Part shown: positions 24,756 to 32,464 of the stretch, in pieces
Layout of the letters: each line of letters starts with the position of its first letter
Position numbering within the stretch: position 1 is the first letter of the stretch
From: Sphaerochaetaceae bacterium
GTDB lineage: Bacteria > Spirochaetota > Spirochaetia > Sphaerochaetales > Sphaerochaetaceae
Direction: 5' to 3'
Assembly: GCA_016938475.1 (NCBI GenBank)
Contig: JAFGUP010000256.1
Coordinates: 1-33,753 of the forward strand
Length of the DNA: 33,753 bases
The notes under the pieces: model-generated
Told to the model about the DNA's origin: nothing
Database searches by the model: none
The model's input: the letters and a program-made list of their open reading frames with translations, nothing else
Program-made: the position numbers and the translations under genes

Positions 24756-25528
24756 AGAATCTGAGTAAACTGGCAGAAACTCTGGCGCGGCTTTTTAGAG
24801 GAGAACATGAAGGGAACTCTGTTCAGATGATTGAAGAGAAACGTTCAATGATCGAAGGTATCGAAGAACTCGAAGAGACGATGGTGAAGGAGGTAATGGT
24901 GCCTCGCATAGATGTACAGTTCATCAGTGAGGAACTCTCCCTGAGTGAACTGTATGACCTGATACGGGAGGAAGGATACTCACGCTACCCGGTGTTCATC
25001 GATACGATTGACAATGTCGTTGGTGTGCTGTATGCGAAGGATCTGATCACTGCCAATCAGGAGGTGCCGTTCGAGATACGCCAGCATATGAGAAAACCCT
25101 ATTTCGTTCCAGAAAGCAAGCGCCTTGATGAGCTTCTCAGAGAATTCAAGAAACGGAAAGTCCATATCGCCATTGCCATAGATGAATACGGTGGAGTCAG
25201 CGGAATCGTCACGATGGAAGATATTCTTGAGGTGATCGTCGGTGAGATCCAGGACGAGTTCGATGATGACGAAGATGATCAGATCATAGAAATGGGCCAG
25301 GGAATCTACCTGTGTGATGCCAGAACAAGTATCGACGATATCAACGAACGCCTTCAGCTCTCTCTTCCCGATGAAGAGACTGAAACGATAGGAGGCTTTG
25401 TGTTTGAACAGTTTGGCCGTATACCGAACAACCAGGAAAAGATTACCTATGAATCCATCGATTTCATTGTGCAGGAAATAGATGGGCACAAGATCAACAG
25501 TGTGAAGATCGTGACACGGAATCGATAA
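24752..25528 (+). CDS. CBS-pair protein of the CorC/TlyC family
   Basis: The protein has two CBS domains (about residues 48-105 and 112-168), an acidic linker DEFDDDEDDQ near 170, and a C-terminal CorC/HlyC transporter-associated domain (about 180-256). The signature MVPRIDV opens the first CBS domain and DEYGGVSGIVTMEDILE lies in the second. It has no membrane domain, so it resembles soluble CorC (linked to magnesium and cobalt efflux) and spirochaetal TlyC rather than the CNNM-type transporters. TlyC is often labelled hemolysin, a name not supported by the domain content. The start is GTG at 24752 and overlaps ybeY by four bases. It has 258 residues and is the last gene of the run. No clear terminator follows before the gap promoter. 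Confidence 0.9.
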   Translation: MKNLSKLAETLARLFRGEHEGNSVQMIEEKRSMIEGIEELEETMVKEVMVPRIDVQFISEELSLSELYDLIREEGYSRYPVFIDTIDNVVGVLYAKDLITANQEVPFEIRQHMRKPYFVPESKRLDELLREFKKRKVHIAIAIDEYGGVSGIVTMEDILEVIVGEIQDEFDDDEDDQIIEMGQGIYLCDARTSIDDINERLQLSLPDEETETIGGFVFEQFGRIPNNQEKITYESIDFIVQEIDGHKINSVKIVTRNR

Positions 25529-25577
25529 ATATATATTTTCTTATTCATGGAAACCTTTAGGAATCGACTGCGCTTCG

Positions 25578-25607
25578 TTGACTCTCTCTATGATTCTTCA
25601 GTATACT
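25578..25607 (+). promoter_or_regulatory. gap: Sigma-70 type promoter of gap
   Basis: TTGACT (25578-25583) and TATACT (25602-25607) match the consensus at five of six positions each and are 18 bases apart. Transcription would start near 25614 and give a 5' leader of about 32 bases before the gap ATG. High expression is expected for this gene. Confidence 0.65.
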
Positions 25608-25645
25608 GATTGAGATATATACCTAGTATGGAGGATAAAATAATT

Positions 25646-26650
25646 ATGAAAATTGCTATCAATGGCTTTGGTAGAATCGGAAGAAACGTATTCAAAGTGG
25701 CTTTCGAAGACAAGAACATCGAAATCATGGCTATTAATGATCTGACCGATCCGAAGACACTGGCTCACCTGCTTAAGTACGATTCAACCTACGGCGTATA
25801 CGGCAAGAAGGTTGAAGCAAAAGAAGATGCGATCGTAGTCGATGGTACAGAAATCAAGATTCTTGCAGTGAGAAACCCGGCAGAACTTCCATGGAAGGAA
25901 ATGGGAGTGGACATTGCCATCGAATCTACCGGTGTGTTCGCGACTGCTGAAGGTCCCCGAGGCGGTTACAAGGATCATATCAAAGCTGGAGCAAAGAAGG
26001 TTATCCTCACAGTTCCCTCTAAGGATGCTATTGATCAGACTGTAGTACTCGGCGTCAATGACGATCAGATCGACAAATCCCTTCTCGCATACTCGAACGC
26101 TTCCTGTACGACTAACTGTCTTGCACCTGTTGCAAAAGTTCTCAATGACTCGTTCGGTATCGAAAGAGGACTCATGACCACCGTTCACGCCTTCACTAAT
26201 GACCAGGTGACCCTAGATATGCCTCACAGTGACCTGAGAAGGGCACGGGCAGCTTCACTGTCAATCATTCCCACCACTACTGGTGCAGCCAGGGCTGTTT
26301 CCAAGGTCATCCCTGCACTCGAAGGCAAGCTCAACGGTGGCGCGATGCGCGTTCCTGTTCCTACAGGAAGTATCGTCGACCTTACCGTTCTGCTCGAGAA
26401 GGATTGTTCTGTTGAAGAACTCAACGCAGCTATCAAAGCGGCAGCAGATGGTCCGATGAAGGGTATCCTCGAATACACAGAAGATCCCATCGTGTCCTCA
26501 GATGTAAGAGGAAACACACACTCTTCGATCTTCGATTCAGCTCTTACCATGAAGATGGGACCGAAGTTCTTCAAGATCATGAGCTGGTACGACAACGAGA
26601 TGGGATACTCGAACCGTGTTGTCGACCTTGCAAAGAAGCTTGCTGACTGA
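25646..26650 (+). CDS. gap: Glyceraldehyde-3-phosphate dehydrogenase
   Basis: This glycolytic enzyme oxidises glyceraldehyde 3-phosphate to 1,3-bisphosphoglycerate using NAD. The N-terminal Rossmann motif INGFGRIGR begins at residue 5. The catalytic cysteine is C154 in SCTTNC, and the assisting histidine is H181 in TVHAFT. The C-terminal [13 protein letters not shown] segment is typical. The start was placed at the ATG at 25646, which gives 334 residues, the normal length. A GGAGG lies 11 bases upstream, and earlier in-frame starts would add residues not found in the family. It heads a cluster with pgk, tpiA and secG. It has its own promoter and is followed by a terminator-like hairpin, so its transcript may be more abundant than those of the downstream genes. 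Confidence 0.97.
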   Translation: MKIAINGFGRIGRNVFKVAFEDKNIEIMAINDLTDPKTLAHLLKYDSTYGVYGKKVEAKEDAIVVDGTEIKILAVRNPAELPWKEMGVDIAIESTGVFATAEGPRGGYKDHIKAGAKKVILTVPSKDAIDQTVVLGVNDDQIDKSLLAYSNASCTTNCLAPVAKVLNDSFGIERGLMTTVHAFTNDQVTLDMPHSDLRRARAASLSIIPTTTGAARAVSKVIPALEGKLNGGAMRVPVPTGSIVDLTVLLEKDCSVEELNAAIKAAADGPMKGILEYTEDPIVSSDVRGNTHSSIFDSALTMKMGPKFFKIMSWYDNEMGYSNRVVDLAKKLAD

Positions 26651-26661
26651 TCAGATCTTCT

Positions 26662-26677
26662 TTCTATCCGGATAGAA
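26662..26677. repeat. Perfect 16-bp palindrome after gap
   Basis: TTCTATCCGGATAGAA is its own reverse complement and lies 12 bases beyond the gap stop, just ahead of the terminator-like hairpin. As RNA it could fold only as a 6-bp stem with a CCGG loop. A dimeric protein site is another possibility. Confidence 0.45.
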
Positions 26678-26681
26678 TCCC

Positions 26682-26719
26682 ACGCACTCCCCGTCATGTG
26701 GGAGTGCGTTTTATCTTTT
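26682..26719 (+). terminator. Terminator-like hairpin between gap and pgk
   Basis: The 10-bp perfect arms ACGCACTCCC (26682-26691) and GGGAGTGCGT (26700-26709) have an 8-base loop and are followed by TTTT, then ATCTTTT. Only 13 bases separate this from the start of the pgk ribosome binding site region, so no separate pgk promoter fits behind it. It probably acts as a partial terminator. Confidence 0.8.
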
Positions 26720-26732
26720 ATAAGGAGTCTTC

Positions 26733-27914
26733 ATGAACGTACACACAGTCAAAGATCTTGACCTTACCAATAAGCGAGTTCTCATTCGGGTCGATTTCAA
26801 CGTCCCGGTCAAGGACGGACTCGTTACCGATGATACGAGGATTGTCAAAGCCCTCGATACCGTCAACTACATTCTCGCACAAGAGGGAACCAGATTAGTT
26901 GTCATGAGCCATTTCGGACGTCCCAAAGGACAGAAAAACAGTGAATACAGCATGGCTCCCATTGCCAGACGGTTCAGCGAGCTTCTTGGAAAGGAAGTGA
27001 TCCTCGCCAAGGATGTCATAGGAGAGGAGGTCGAGGCACAGGTCAAGGCACTGAACAGCGGCGACGTCCTCCTTCTTGAGAACGTCCGGTTCTACCCTGA
27101 AGAAGAGAAGAATGACCCGGAGTTTTCAAAAACCCTGGCTTCATACGGGGATGTCTACATCAACGATGCATTCGGCACTGCCCATAGAGCACACGCGTCC
27201 ACCGAGGGTGTCGCCCATTACCTTCCATCCGCAGCTGGACTTCTCATCGAGAAGGAAGTACAGTTCTTTGCCCCGCTTCTCAACAACCCGGCCAAGCCGT
27301 TCGTAGCCATCATCGGCGGTTCGAAAGTTTCAAGCAAGATCACCGTCCTCGAATCCCTTGTTAAGACCTGTGACACGATCGTCATAGCAGGCGGAATGGC
27401 CTACACCTTCCTGAAAGTTCAGGGACACACCATCGGTAAATCGCTGCTTGAAGAAGATTACCTTGAAACAGCCGCATCTTTCCTGAAGAAAGCAGATGAA
27501 AAAGGTGTTCAGGTACTGTTACCTCTTGATCACGTCGGAGCTGAAAGCTTTGATGAACAGGCATCTCCTGTAGCAGTCGACTCGGTCGATATCCCCGATA
27601 ATCTTATCGGAATGGATGTCGGTCCCAAGACCCTTGCTGCTGTGGAGAAAGAACTCAAAAAGGCATCCAGTATCGTGTGGAACGGACCCATGGGGGTATT
27701 TGAATTCGCCTCCTTCGCTCACGGCACTAAAATGGTAGCCGAGATGGTCGCTTCCTGTACAGGCACGACTGTCGTGGGAGGGGGAGACTCAGTCGCTGCG
27801 GTCAACACCTTCGGCTATGCTGACAGAATAGATCACGTAAGTACCGGAGGAGGTGCTTCTCTCGAATTCCTCGAAGGGAAGATACTGCCCGGAATCAAAG
27901 CTCTGGAGAAATAA
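26733..27914 (+). CDS. pgk: Phosphoglycerate kinase
   Basis: This enzyme transfers the phosphate of 1,3-bisphosphoglycerate to ADP, the first ATP-yielding step of glycolysis. The N-domain substrate segment RVDFNVPV is at residues 20-27 and SHFGRPKG near 59-66. The hinge and nucleotide-binding motifs GGSKVSSK (about 195-202) and the C-terminal GGGDSVAAV (about 349-357) are intact. The length of 393 residues is normal. GGAG (26724-26727) lies five bases before the ATG. tpiA starts one base after its stop. Transcription probably comes by read-through from the gap promoter across the hairpin. Confidence 0.97.
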   Translation: MNVHTVKDLDLTNKRVLIRVDFNVPVKDGLVTDDTRIVKALDTVNYILAQEGTRLVVMSHFGRPKGQKNSEYSMAPIARRFSELLGKEVILAKDVIGEEVEAQVKALNSGDVLLLENVRFYPEEEKNDPEFSKTLASYGDVYINDAFGTAHRAHASTEGVAHYLPSAAGLLIEKEVQFFAPLLNNPAKPFVAIIGGSKVSSKITVLESLVKTCDTIVIAGGMAYTFLKVQGHTIGKSLLEEDYLETAASFLKKADEKGVQVLLPLDHVGAESFDEQASPVAVDSVDIPDNLIGMDVGPKTLAAVEKELKKASSIVWNGPMGVFEFASFAHGTKMVAEMVASCTGTTVVGGGDSVAAVNTFGYADRIDHVSTGGGASLEFLEGKILPGIKALEK

Positions 27915-27915
27915 T

Positions 27916-28674
27916 ATGAGAAATGTATGTATCGCAGGAAACTGGAAAATGAACATGATTCCCTCTGAAGGGAAAGCATTCGCTGCGCAGCTGATTGATG
28001 CCGCTTCCAAGGCTGCAGAGAATGAGACGGTAGTGGTAGCACCCCCGTTCATCACCATCCCGGCTGTCATTGAAGCCGTCAAAGGTTCCCCAATCAAGGT
28101 AGCTGCACAGAATATGAGCGACCAGGCAAGTGGTGCCTTCACCGGTGAAGTGTCAGCTGATATGCTTCTTGATGCAGGAGTCACCTATGTGATTCTCGGC
28201 CACTCTGAACGTCGTGCACTGTACGGTGAGGATGATGCGTTCATCAACAGAAAGGTGCGCTATGCTCTCGAGAAGGGTCTCAATGTGATTCTCTGTGTCG
28301 GGGAGACGCTTGAGGAACGGGAGTCGGGCAGACTTGAACAGGTTCTCCAAACCCAGGTCACTGAAGGACTCAAGGATGTTTCGGCTTCTCAGATGGCGGA
28401 TGTGATCATCGCCTATGAACCAGTATGGGCGATCGGTACCGGTAAAACAGCCACAGCGGATGACGCGAACAGCGCTCATTCCTTTATCCGTGGTGTTGTT
28501 GCAGATATCCTCAGTGAAGATGTTGCCAATAACCTCATAATACAGTATGGTGGTTCAGTGAAACCGAACAATGTGAAATCCCTTATGTCTATGGAACACA
28601 TTGACGGAGCACTCGTCGGCGGCGCATCTCTCACAGTGGAGCAGTTCGCACCGATCGTGCAATTCAACGATTAA
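27916..28674 (+). CDS. tpiA: Triosephosphate isomerase
   Basis: This enzyme interconverts dihydroxyacetone phosphate and glyceraldehyde 3-phosphate. The catalytic residues are K11 in GNWKMN, H96 in GHSERR and E168 in YEPVWAIGTGKTA, the last being followed by the phosphate-gripping loop. The length of 252 residues is normal. The start was set at the ATG at 27916, where the family N-terminus begins and GGAG lies seven bases upstream; the open frame extends further into pgk but without homology. It follows pgk by a single base, and secG follows closely. Confidence 0.97.
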   Translation: MRNVCIAGNWKMNMIPSEGKAFAAQLIDAASKAAENETVVVAPPFITIPAVIEAVKGSPIKVAAQNMSDQASGAFTGEVSADMLLDAGVTYVILGHSERRALYGEDDAFINRKVRYALEKGLNVILCVGETLEERESGRLEQVLQTQVTEGLKDVSASQMADVIIAYEPVWAIGTGKTATADDANSAHSFIRGVVADILSEDVANNLIIQYGGSVKPNNVKSLMSMEHIDGALVGGASLTVEQFAPIVQFND

Positions 28675-28686
28675 TTGGAGACCACA

Positions 28687-29013
28687 ATGGGTATCATCAG
28701 CATTATTCTTCTTGTCATTTTCGTTATCGCGGCTCTCCTCCTCATACTTCTCGTTGCTCTTCAGAGTGACGGAAGTTCAGGTCTTGGAGGCGTCTTCGGT
28801 GGAGGGAGTGACTCAACGTTCGGAGGACAGGGCAGCAAGGTTCTCACTAAGATCACCGCTATCGTAGGCGGTTCCTTTCTTGTCATCGCCTTACTGCTTG
28901 CGGTCATCAACAAAGGCCCTGGAGCGGACACCCTTCTTGACAGTGTCACGAATGATCAGGTTCAGGAAACCACTGAATGGTGGAATGACGCAGCAGAAGC
29001 ACCTCAGGAATAG
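28687..29013 (+). CDS. secG: Preprotein translocase subunit SecG
   Basis: SecG is the small subunit of the SecYEG protein export channel. Two membrane helices are visible (about residues 1-25 and 57-75), joined by the Gly/Ser-rich loop QSDGSSGLGGVFGGGSDSTF, characteristic of the family. A short acidic tail of about 30 residues follows. At 108 residues the length is normal. The ATG at 28687 was chosen because GGAG lies six bases upstream; the in-frame TTG at 28675 is part of the ribosome binding site region. Its location after tpiA is common in bacteria, including Borrelia from memory. A terminator-like hairpin follows. Confidence 0.92.
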   Translation: MGIISIILLVIFVIAALLLILLVALQSDGSSGLGGVFGGGSDSTFGGQGSKVLTKITAIVGGSFLVIALLLAVINKGPGADTLLDSVTNDQVQETTEWWNDAAEAPQE

Positions 29014-29035
29014 TGTTCGTCGGAACTCTCATATA

Positions 29036-29059
29036 ACCGCATAGTCTCTATGCGGTTTT
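29036..29059 (+). terminator. Terminator-like hairpin after secG
   Basis: The 9-bp perfect arms ACCGCATAG (29036-29044) and CTATGCGGT (29048-29056) have a 3-base loop and run into TTT. The T run is short. The ribosome binding site of the next gene (GGAGG, 29071-29075) begins only 12 bases later, so the hairpin may attenuate rather than fully stop transcription. Confidence 0.7.
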
Positions 29060-29081
29060 GCTATTGGAAGGGAGGTCAACT

Positions 29082-29495
29082 ATGAAGTCAGCAGTTCTAT
29101 ATGCAGACATCACTCAGAAGACGACGGCAAAGGAATTGGCCTCTGCTCTCGCAACGGGTATACAGAAGCAGGGAGCAGACTGTGACCTCATCGATGTGAA
29201 ACGGGATTCCGATACACGCATCGCGGTGTATCAGTACATCGCGATTGTAGCAACACCGACAACTCTGTGGGGCGGGAAGATCGATCCTGCTGTCTCCGCC
29301 TTTCTTAAACAGAACGGTTCAGTGGCAGGAAAGCGATGCAGCGCATTTGTCTCGAAGAACTCGATCCGAAAGACGAAGACACTGCAGGCACTGTTCAAAG
29401 TGATGGAGCAGGAGGGGATGTACCTGACCTATTCAGACATCCTCACGAGTCCGTCACAGGCCCAGGTGAGCGGGTCTCACTTGAAGCTTACCTAA
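29082..29495 (+). CDS. Flavodoxin-like fold protein of unknown function
   Basis: The 137-residue protein looks like a flavodoxin-fold domain. It has an N-terminal strand SAVLYAD, a Thr-rich loop TQKTTAKELASAL where flavodoxins have the FMN phosphate loop, then alternating strands and helices, including YIAIVATPTTLWGGKIDPAVSAFL, which resembles the 50s-loop region. The first loop lacks the strict TGNT pattern, so FMN binding is uncertain. GGAGG (29071-29075) lies six bases before the ATG, and earlier in-frame starts have no ribosome binding site. It sits between the glycolytic cluster and the parvulin gene, 19 bases before the latter, with no obvious redox partner. I cannot assign a specific function. 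Confidence 0.65.
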   Translation: MKSAVLYADITQKTTAKELASALATGIQKQGADCDLIDVKRDSDTRIAVYQYIAIVATPTTLWGGKIDPAVSAFLKQNGSVAGKRCSAFVSKNSIRKTKTLQALFKVMEQEGMYLTYSDILTSPSQAQVSGSHLKLT

Positions 29496-29514
29496 TACGT
29501 AGGAGTACGAGATC

Positions 29515-30570
29515 ATGAAAAAACGATATGCGACAATTCTTATTCTGACAATGATGATGATACCATCATTGCTCAGTGCAGATTCCGAGACCGCCGCCAC
29601 AGTGAATCTCATCAGAGAGGAGGTAATCACCTATGATGACCTCAGAAGCAAAGTGGAAGAGGAACAGAACCAGCTCCAAAAAGCAGGGGAACAAGCGGCA
29701 GCAGTGGACCCTAAAAGGATTCTTGATGTCATGATCAATGACATTATCGTCCTTCAGGGCGCTGAACGTGACGGGTACCTGGTCAGTGATTCACAGATAG
29801 AACAGGTGATCGCACAGCAGAAGGCCTCACTATCACAGCAGACAGGACAGAATTTAAGCGATGCACAGTATGAGATGAGTATCATGAACGTCTACGGCGT
29901 TACGCTGCCTGAGTTCAAGGCGATGCTGAGGGATTCCTCTACAGTAGACCAGTATGTCAGGAATACCCAGCAGGCTGTTATAAACACCTTTCCAGAACCG
30001 ACCGAGGATGATATCAATGCCTTTTTCAGGACGAACCGGTCCCAGTTCATGAATCCGGAACTCGTCCGTCTATCCCATATTTTCATGCCCTTCGATGAGT
30101 CGAACAAAGCAAGTGTGAAAAAGGAGATGGATAAGGTCTCACGGTATCTGAAGTATAACACCTATACATTCGAAGAACTTGTTCCCACCTACTCGAAGGA
30201 TACCGAAAGCATCAACCGCGGGGGGGACATCGGCTGGCTTGCCTTTGATGATGATCAGATGCGTCAGGCCCTCGGTCCAGAATTTTTCGATGAGGTCTTC
30301 GAACTTAAACTCGGCAAACCTTCCGGCGTCCTTGAATCGAACAGTGGATTTCACATCGTGAAGGTTATCACCCACACTGAGCCGAAACTGCTTTCCCTGA
30401 CCGATAGGATCAATCCTGAAAGCTCGACAACGGTCAAGGAGTACATCAAGAATACCCTGACCGATCGTCTCAGACAGCAGGCATATCTCAAAGGAATCGA
30501 CTCACTCGTTGCAGAGCTTCGCGCACAGGCTTCTATAGATATCTTCTATACAGGAGAGTCGATACTGTGA
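29515..30570 (+). CDS. Periplasmic parvulin-type peptidyl-prolyl isomerase (SurA/PrsA-like)
   Basis: This is a probable folding chaperone for exported or outer-membrane proteins. A signal peptide spans residues 1-21 with likely cleavage after SLLSA. A helical chaperone-like domain (about 25-175) comes before the parvulin domain (about 180-285), which starts with RLSHIFMPF and includes GGDIGWLAFDDDQM, LGKPSGVLESNSGFHIVKV and similar family segments. No lipobox was seen, so it is likely soluble in the periplasm. The length of 351 residues suits a single-parvulin SurA-like protein; E. coli SurA has two such domains. AGGAG lies nine bases before the ATG. Its stop overlaps the nusB GTG. From memory, a SurA-like gene is also next to nusB and map in Borrelia. 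Confidence 0.85.
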   Translation: MKKRYATILILTMMMIPSLLSADSETAATVNLIREEVITYDDLRSKVEEEQNQLQKAGEQAAAVDPKRILDVMINDIIVLQGAERDGYLVSDSQIEQVIAQQKASLSQQTGQNLSDAQYEMSIMNVYGVTLPEFKAMLRDSSTVDQYVRNTQQAVINTFPEPTEDDINAFFRTNRSQFMNPELVRLSHIFMPFDESNKASVKKEMDKVSRYLKYNTYTFEELVPTYSKDTESINRGGDIGWLAFDDDQMRQALGPEFFDEVFELKLGKPSGVLESNSGFHIVKVITHTEPKLLSLTDRINPESSTTVKEYIKNTLTDRLRQQAYLKGIDSLVAELRAQASIDIFYTGESIL

Positions 30571-30989
30571 GCAAACGACATGAAGGAAGAGAACTTGCTC
30601 TCACGACACTCTATGCTCTGGATTTCAATGGAGAGATAGAAACGGGGATAGTCCCTGATTCCTTTCCAACTGTCAATGCAGATGAACAGGACCAGATCGA
30701 ACCCGAAACGGCCTTGTTCGCGCGGTATCTTATCGCCGGGACCCTCGAGAATCTATCGACCATAGATGAGATGATCAGCAGATACAGTATCAACCGGCCT
30801 ATCGAGAGAATCGACATAATCGACCGCAATATCCTGCGCCTCAGTGTCTTCTCTCTTCTGTTCGACAAGAAGATACACTCCCGTGTTGTCATCACCGAGG
30901 CTGTGAAACTGTCACAGGAGTACAGCAGGGAAGTGAACTACAAGTTCATCAACGGAATCCTTGATTCCATGGAAAAACACAGATTATGA
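30567..30989 (+). CDS. nusB: Transcription antitermination factor NusB
   Basis: NusB binds boxA RNA with ribosomal protein S10 and helps RNA polymerase read through rRNA operons. The 140-residue chain is all helical. It opens with RREL-type residues (HEGRELALTTLYALDF), then ends with the family region IDRNILRLSVFSLLF, VVITEAVKLSQEYS and KFINGILD. The start is GTG at 30567, overlapping the parvulin stop; an AGGAG lies upstream inside that gene. The stop overlaps the map start as ATGA. The length is normal. Confidence 0.92.
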   Translation: MSKRHEGRELALTTLYALDFNGEIETGIVPDSFPTVNADEQDQIEPETALFARYLIAGTLENLSTIDEMISRYSINRPIERIDIIDRNILRLSVFSLLFDKKIHSRVVITEAVKLSQEYSREVNYKFINGILDSMEKHRL

Positions 30990-31738
30990 TTCTTATTAAG
31001 ACTGAAGACCAGATTAAACGGATACACGAGTCCTGTCGACTGCTTGCTCAGCTGCATGAAAAACTCGCCGGTTTTGTCGAAATCGGCATGAGCACCAAGG
31101 AGGTTGACTCCTTTGCCTATGATTATATCATCAGGCATAAAGGAACACCTGCCTTCCTGAACTATATGGGCTTTCCTGCCACCTGCTGTATCAGTATCAA
31201 CGAAGAGGTGATTCATGGGATCCCGGGTGAACGCATCATCACAGATGGTGATATCGTCTCGCTAGATATCGGTATCAATCTCAACGGATACATCAGTGAT
31301 GCTGCAAGAACCCTCATGATAGGAAATGTTTCAGAGAGGACCAGAAAGCTCGTGGAGGTGACCGAACAGTCCTTCTTCAAGGGACTTGAACGAATCGAAA
31401 ACGGGAAGGGACGCATACACGACATCTCCAAGGGTGTCTACACGCACGCTGTGAACAACGGGTTCTCAGTAGTCCGTGACTATTGCGGCCACGGTGTCGG
31501 CCTTGAGGTACATGAAGAACCGCAGATTCCTAACTACGTCTCCTCCTTCTCAGCAAATCCCCGTATCAGAGAGGGGATGGTACTCGCCATCGAGCCGATG
31601 GTCAATCAGGGAAGTGAGGATGTGAAGGTCCTTTCGGACGGGTGGACTGTGGTGACTCGTGACGGACAGCCAAGCAGTCACTACGAACACACGATCGCCG
31701 TCACCGCTCACGGTATAGAGATACTCACCCAGCTCTAG
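30986..31738 (+). CDS. map: Methionine aminopeptidase, type I
   Basis: This enzyme removes the initiator methionine from new proteins. The five metal ligands are D94, D105, H169, E203 and E234, in the motifs DIG, SDAART, GHGVG, IEPM and YEHT. The substrate histidines H77 and H176 are also present. The length of 250 residues fits type Ia, without the N-terminal zinc extension. The ATG at 30986 overlaps the nusB stop by four bases, so translation is probably coupled. The next gene follows after 13 bases. Confidence 0.96.
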   Translation: MILIKTEDQIKRIHESCRLLAQLHEKLAGFVEIGMSTKEVDSFAYDYIIRHKGTPAFLNYMGFPATCCISINEEVIHGIPGERIITDGDIVSLDIGINLNGYISDAARTLMIGNVSERTRKLVEVTEQSFFKGLERIENGKGRIHDISKGVYTHAVNNGFSVVRDYCGHGVGLEVHEEPQIPNYVSSFSANPRIREGMVLAIEPMVNQGSEDVKVLSDGWTVVTRDGQPSSHYEHTIAVTAHGIEILTQL

Positions 31739-31751
31739 GAGGAGCAACGAC

Positions 31752-32366
31752 ATGAACAAAGAATTCATTACCCCTGAGATGCAGAGGGATGCAGCATTGA
31801 AACTGGTCAGCACGATGTACACACGTGACGGCTTTGTTCCCGATATCATCTATGTCTCCCTTCGTGGTGGTGTGTACATGGGTAATGTCTTCAGCGAGTA
31901 TTATAAACTCATCAGAAAACAGAACTCTCAGCGACCGGTCTTTTATGCTGCTGTGGTCGCCCGCTCGTATGAGAATATGCGAATGGAGAGTGAAGTGAGG
32001 ATCGATGGGTGGACCTACAGTCCGGAACACCTGAGAAGCGGTGACAAGGTCCTCATCGTGGATGACATTTTCGATACCGGAAAAACCGTCAATGCCCTTG
32101 TTTCGGTCATACTCAGTAAGGGAATTCCCCGAGAGGATATCAAGGTGGCGGTCTATGACTATAAGATACCACTCTTCGATAATCAGGAACCACTGCCGAT
32201 CCAGCCCGATTACTACTGCAGAAAGCATGAACTGCACACTCCTCAGGAAGAGGCATGGATACACTACATGAACCATGAGTTCATCGGCCTCACCAAAGAA
32301 GAGATAGACCAGCAGTACAGCGACCCTGAAGTGAGAAAGATTCTCCATGAAGTGAGATGTGACTGA
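31752..32366 (+). CDS. Purine-type phosphoribosyltransferase
   Basis: The protein is a type I phosphoribosyltransferase that joins a base to PRPP, most likely for purine salvage. The PRPP-binding motif VLIVDDIFDTGKT is at residues 100-112, and the pyrophosphate loop SLRGG at 36-40. The N-terminal start resembles hypoxanthine or xanthine enzymes of the Gpt/HPRT type. The C-terminal 60 residues, with EEAWIHYMNHEFIG and EEIDQQYSDPEVR, are longer than in typical HPRT. The base specificity cannot be read from the sequence. GGAGGAGC lies seven bases before the ATG. It is the last gene before the bidirectional terminator. A uridine phosphorylase earlier in the window also serves nucleotide salvage, but is not linked. 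Confidence 0.85.
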   Translation: MNKEFITPEMQRDAALKLVSTMYTRDGFVPDIIYVSLRGGVYMGNVFSEYYKLIRKQNSQRPVFYAAVVARSYENMRMESEVRIDGWTYSPEHLRSGDKVLIVDDIFDTGKTVNALVSVILSKGIPREDIKVAVYDYKIPLFDNQEPLPIQPDYYCRKHELHTPQEEAWIHYMNHEFIGLTKEEIDQQYSDPEVRKILHEVRCD

Positions 32367-32388
32367 TACTGTTCATCTTTGACGACAC

Positions 32389-32430
32389 GAAAAAGCATCC
32401 TGAGAGATTGACCTCCTCGGATGCTTTTTC
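32389..32430. terminator. Bidirectional intrinsic terminator
   Basis: The 12-bp perfect arms GAAAAAGCATCC (32389-32400) and GGATGCTTTTTC (32419-32430) have A runs on the left and T runs on the right, so each strand ends its stem in T. An inner GAG/CTC pair (32402-32404 with 32416-32418) can extend the stem. It lies between converging genes and probably serves both. Confidence 0.88.
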
Positions 32431-32464
32431 TTTTCACTTTCACGCTCACTGATGAGCTGTCTGT

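Noticed and set aside
24752-25528. Hemolysin (TlyC) role for the CBS protein
   Set aside because: The domains are two CBS modules and a CorC-type domain with no toxin feature; the hemolysin label comes from an old name in the family.
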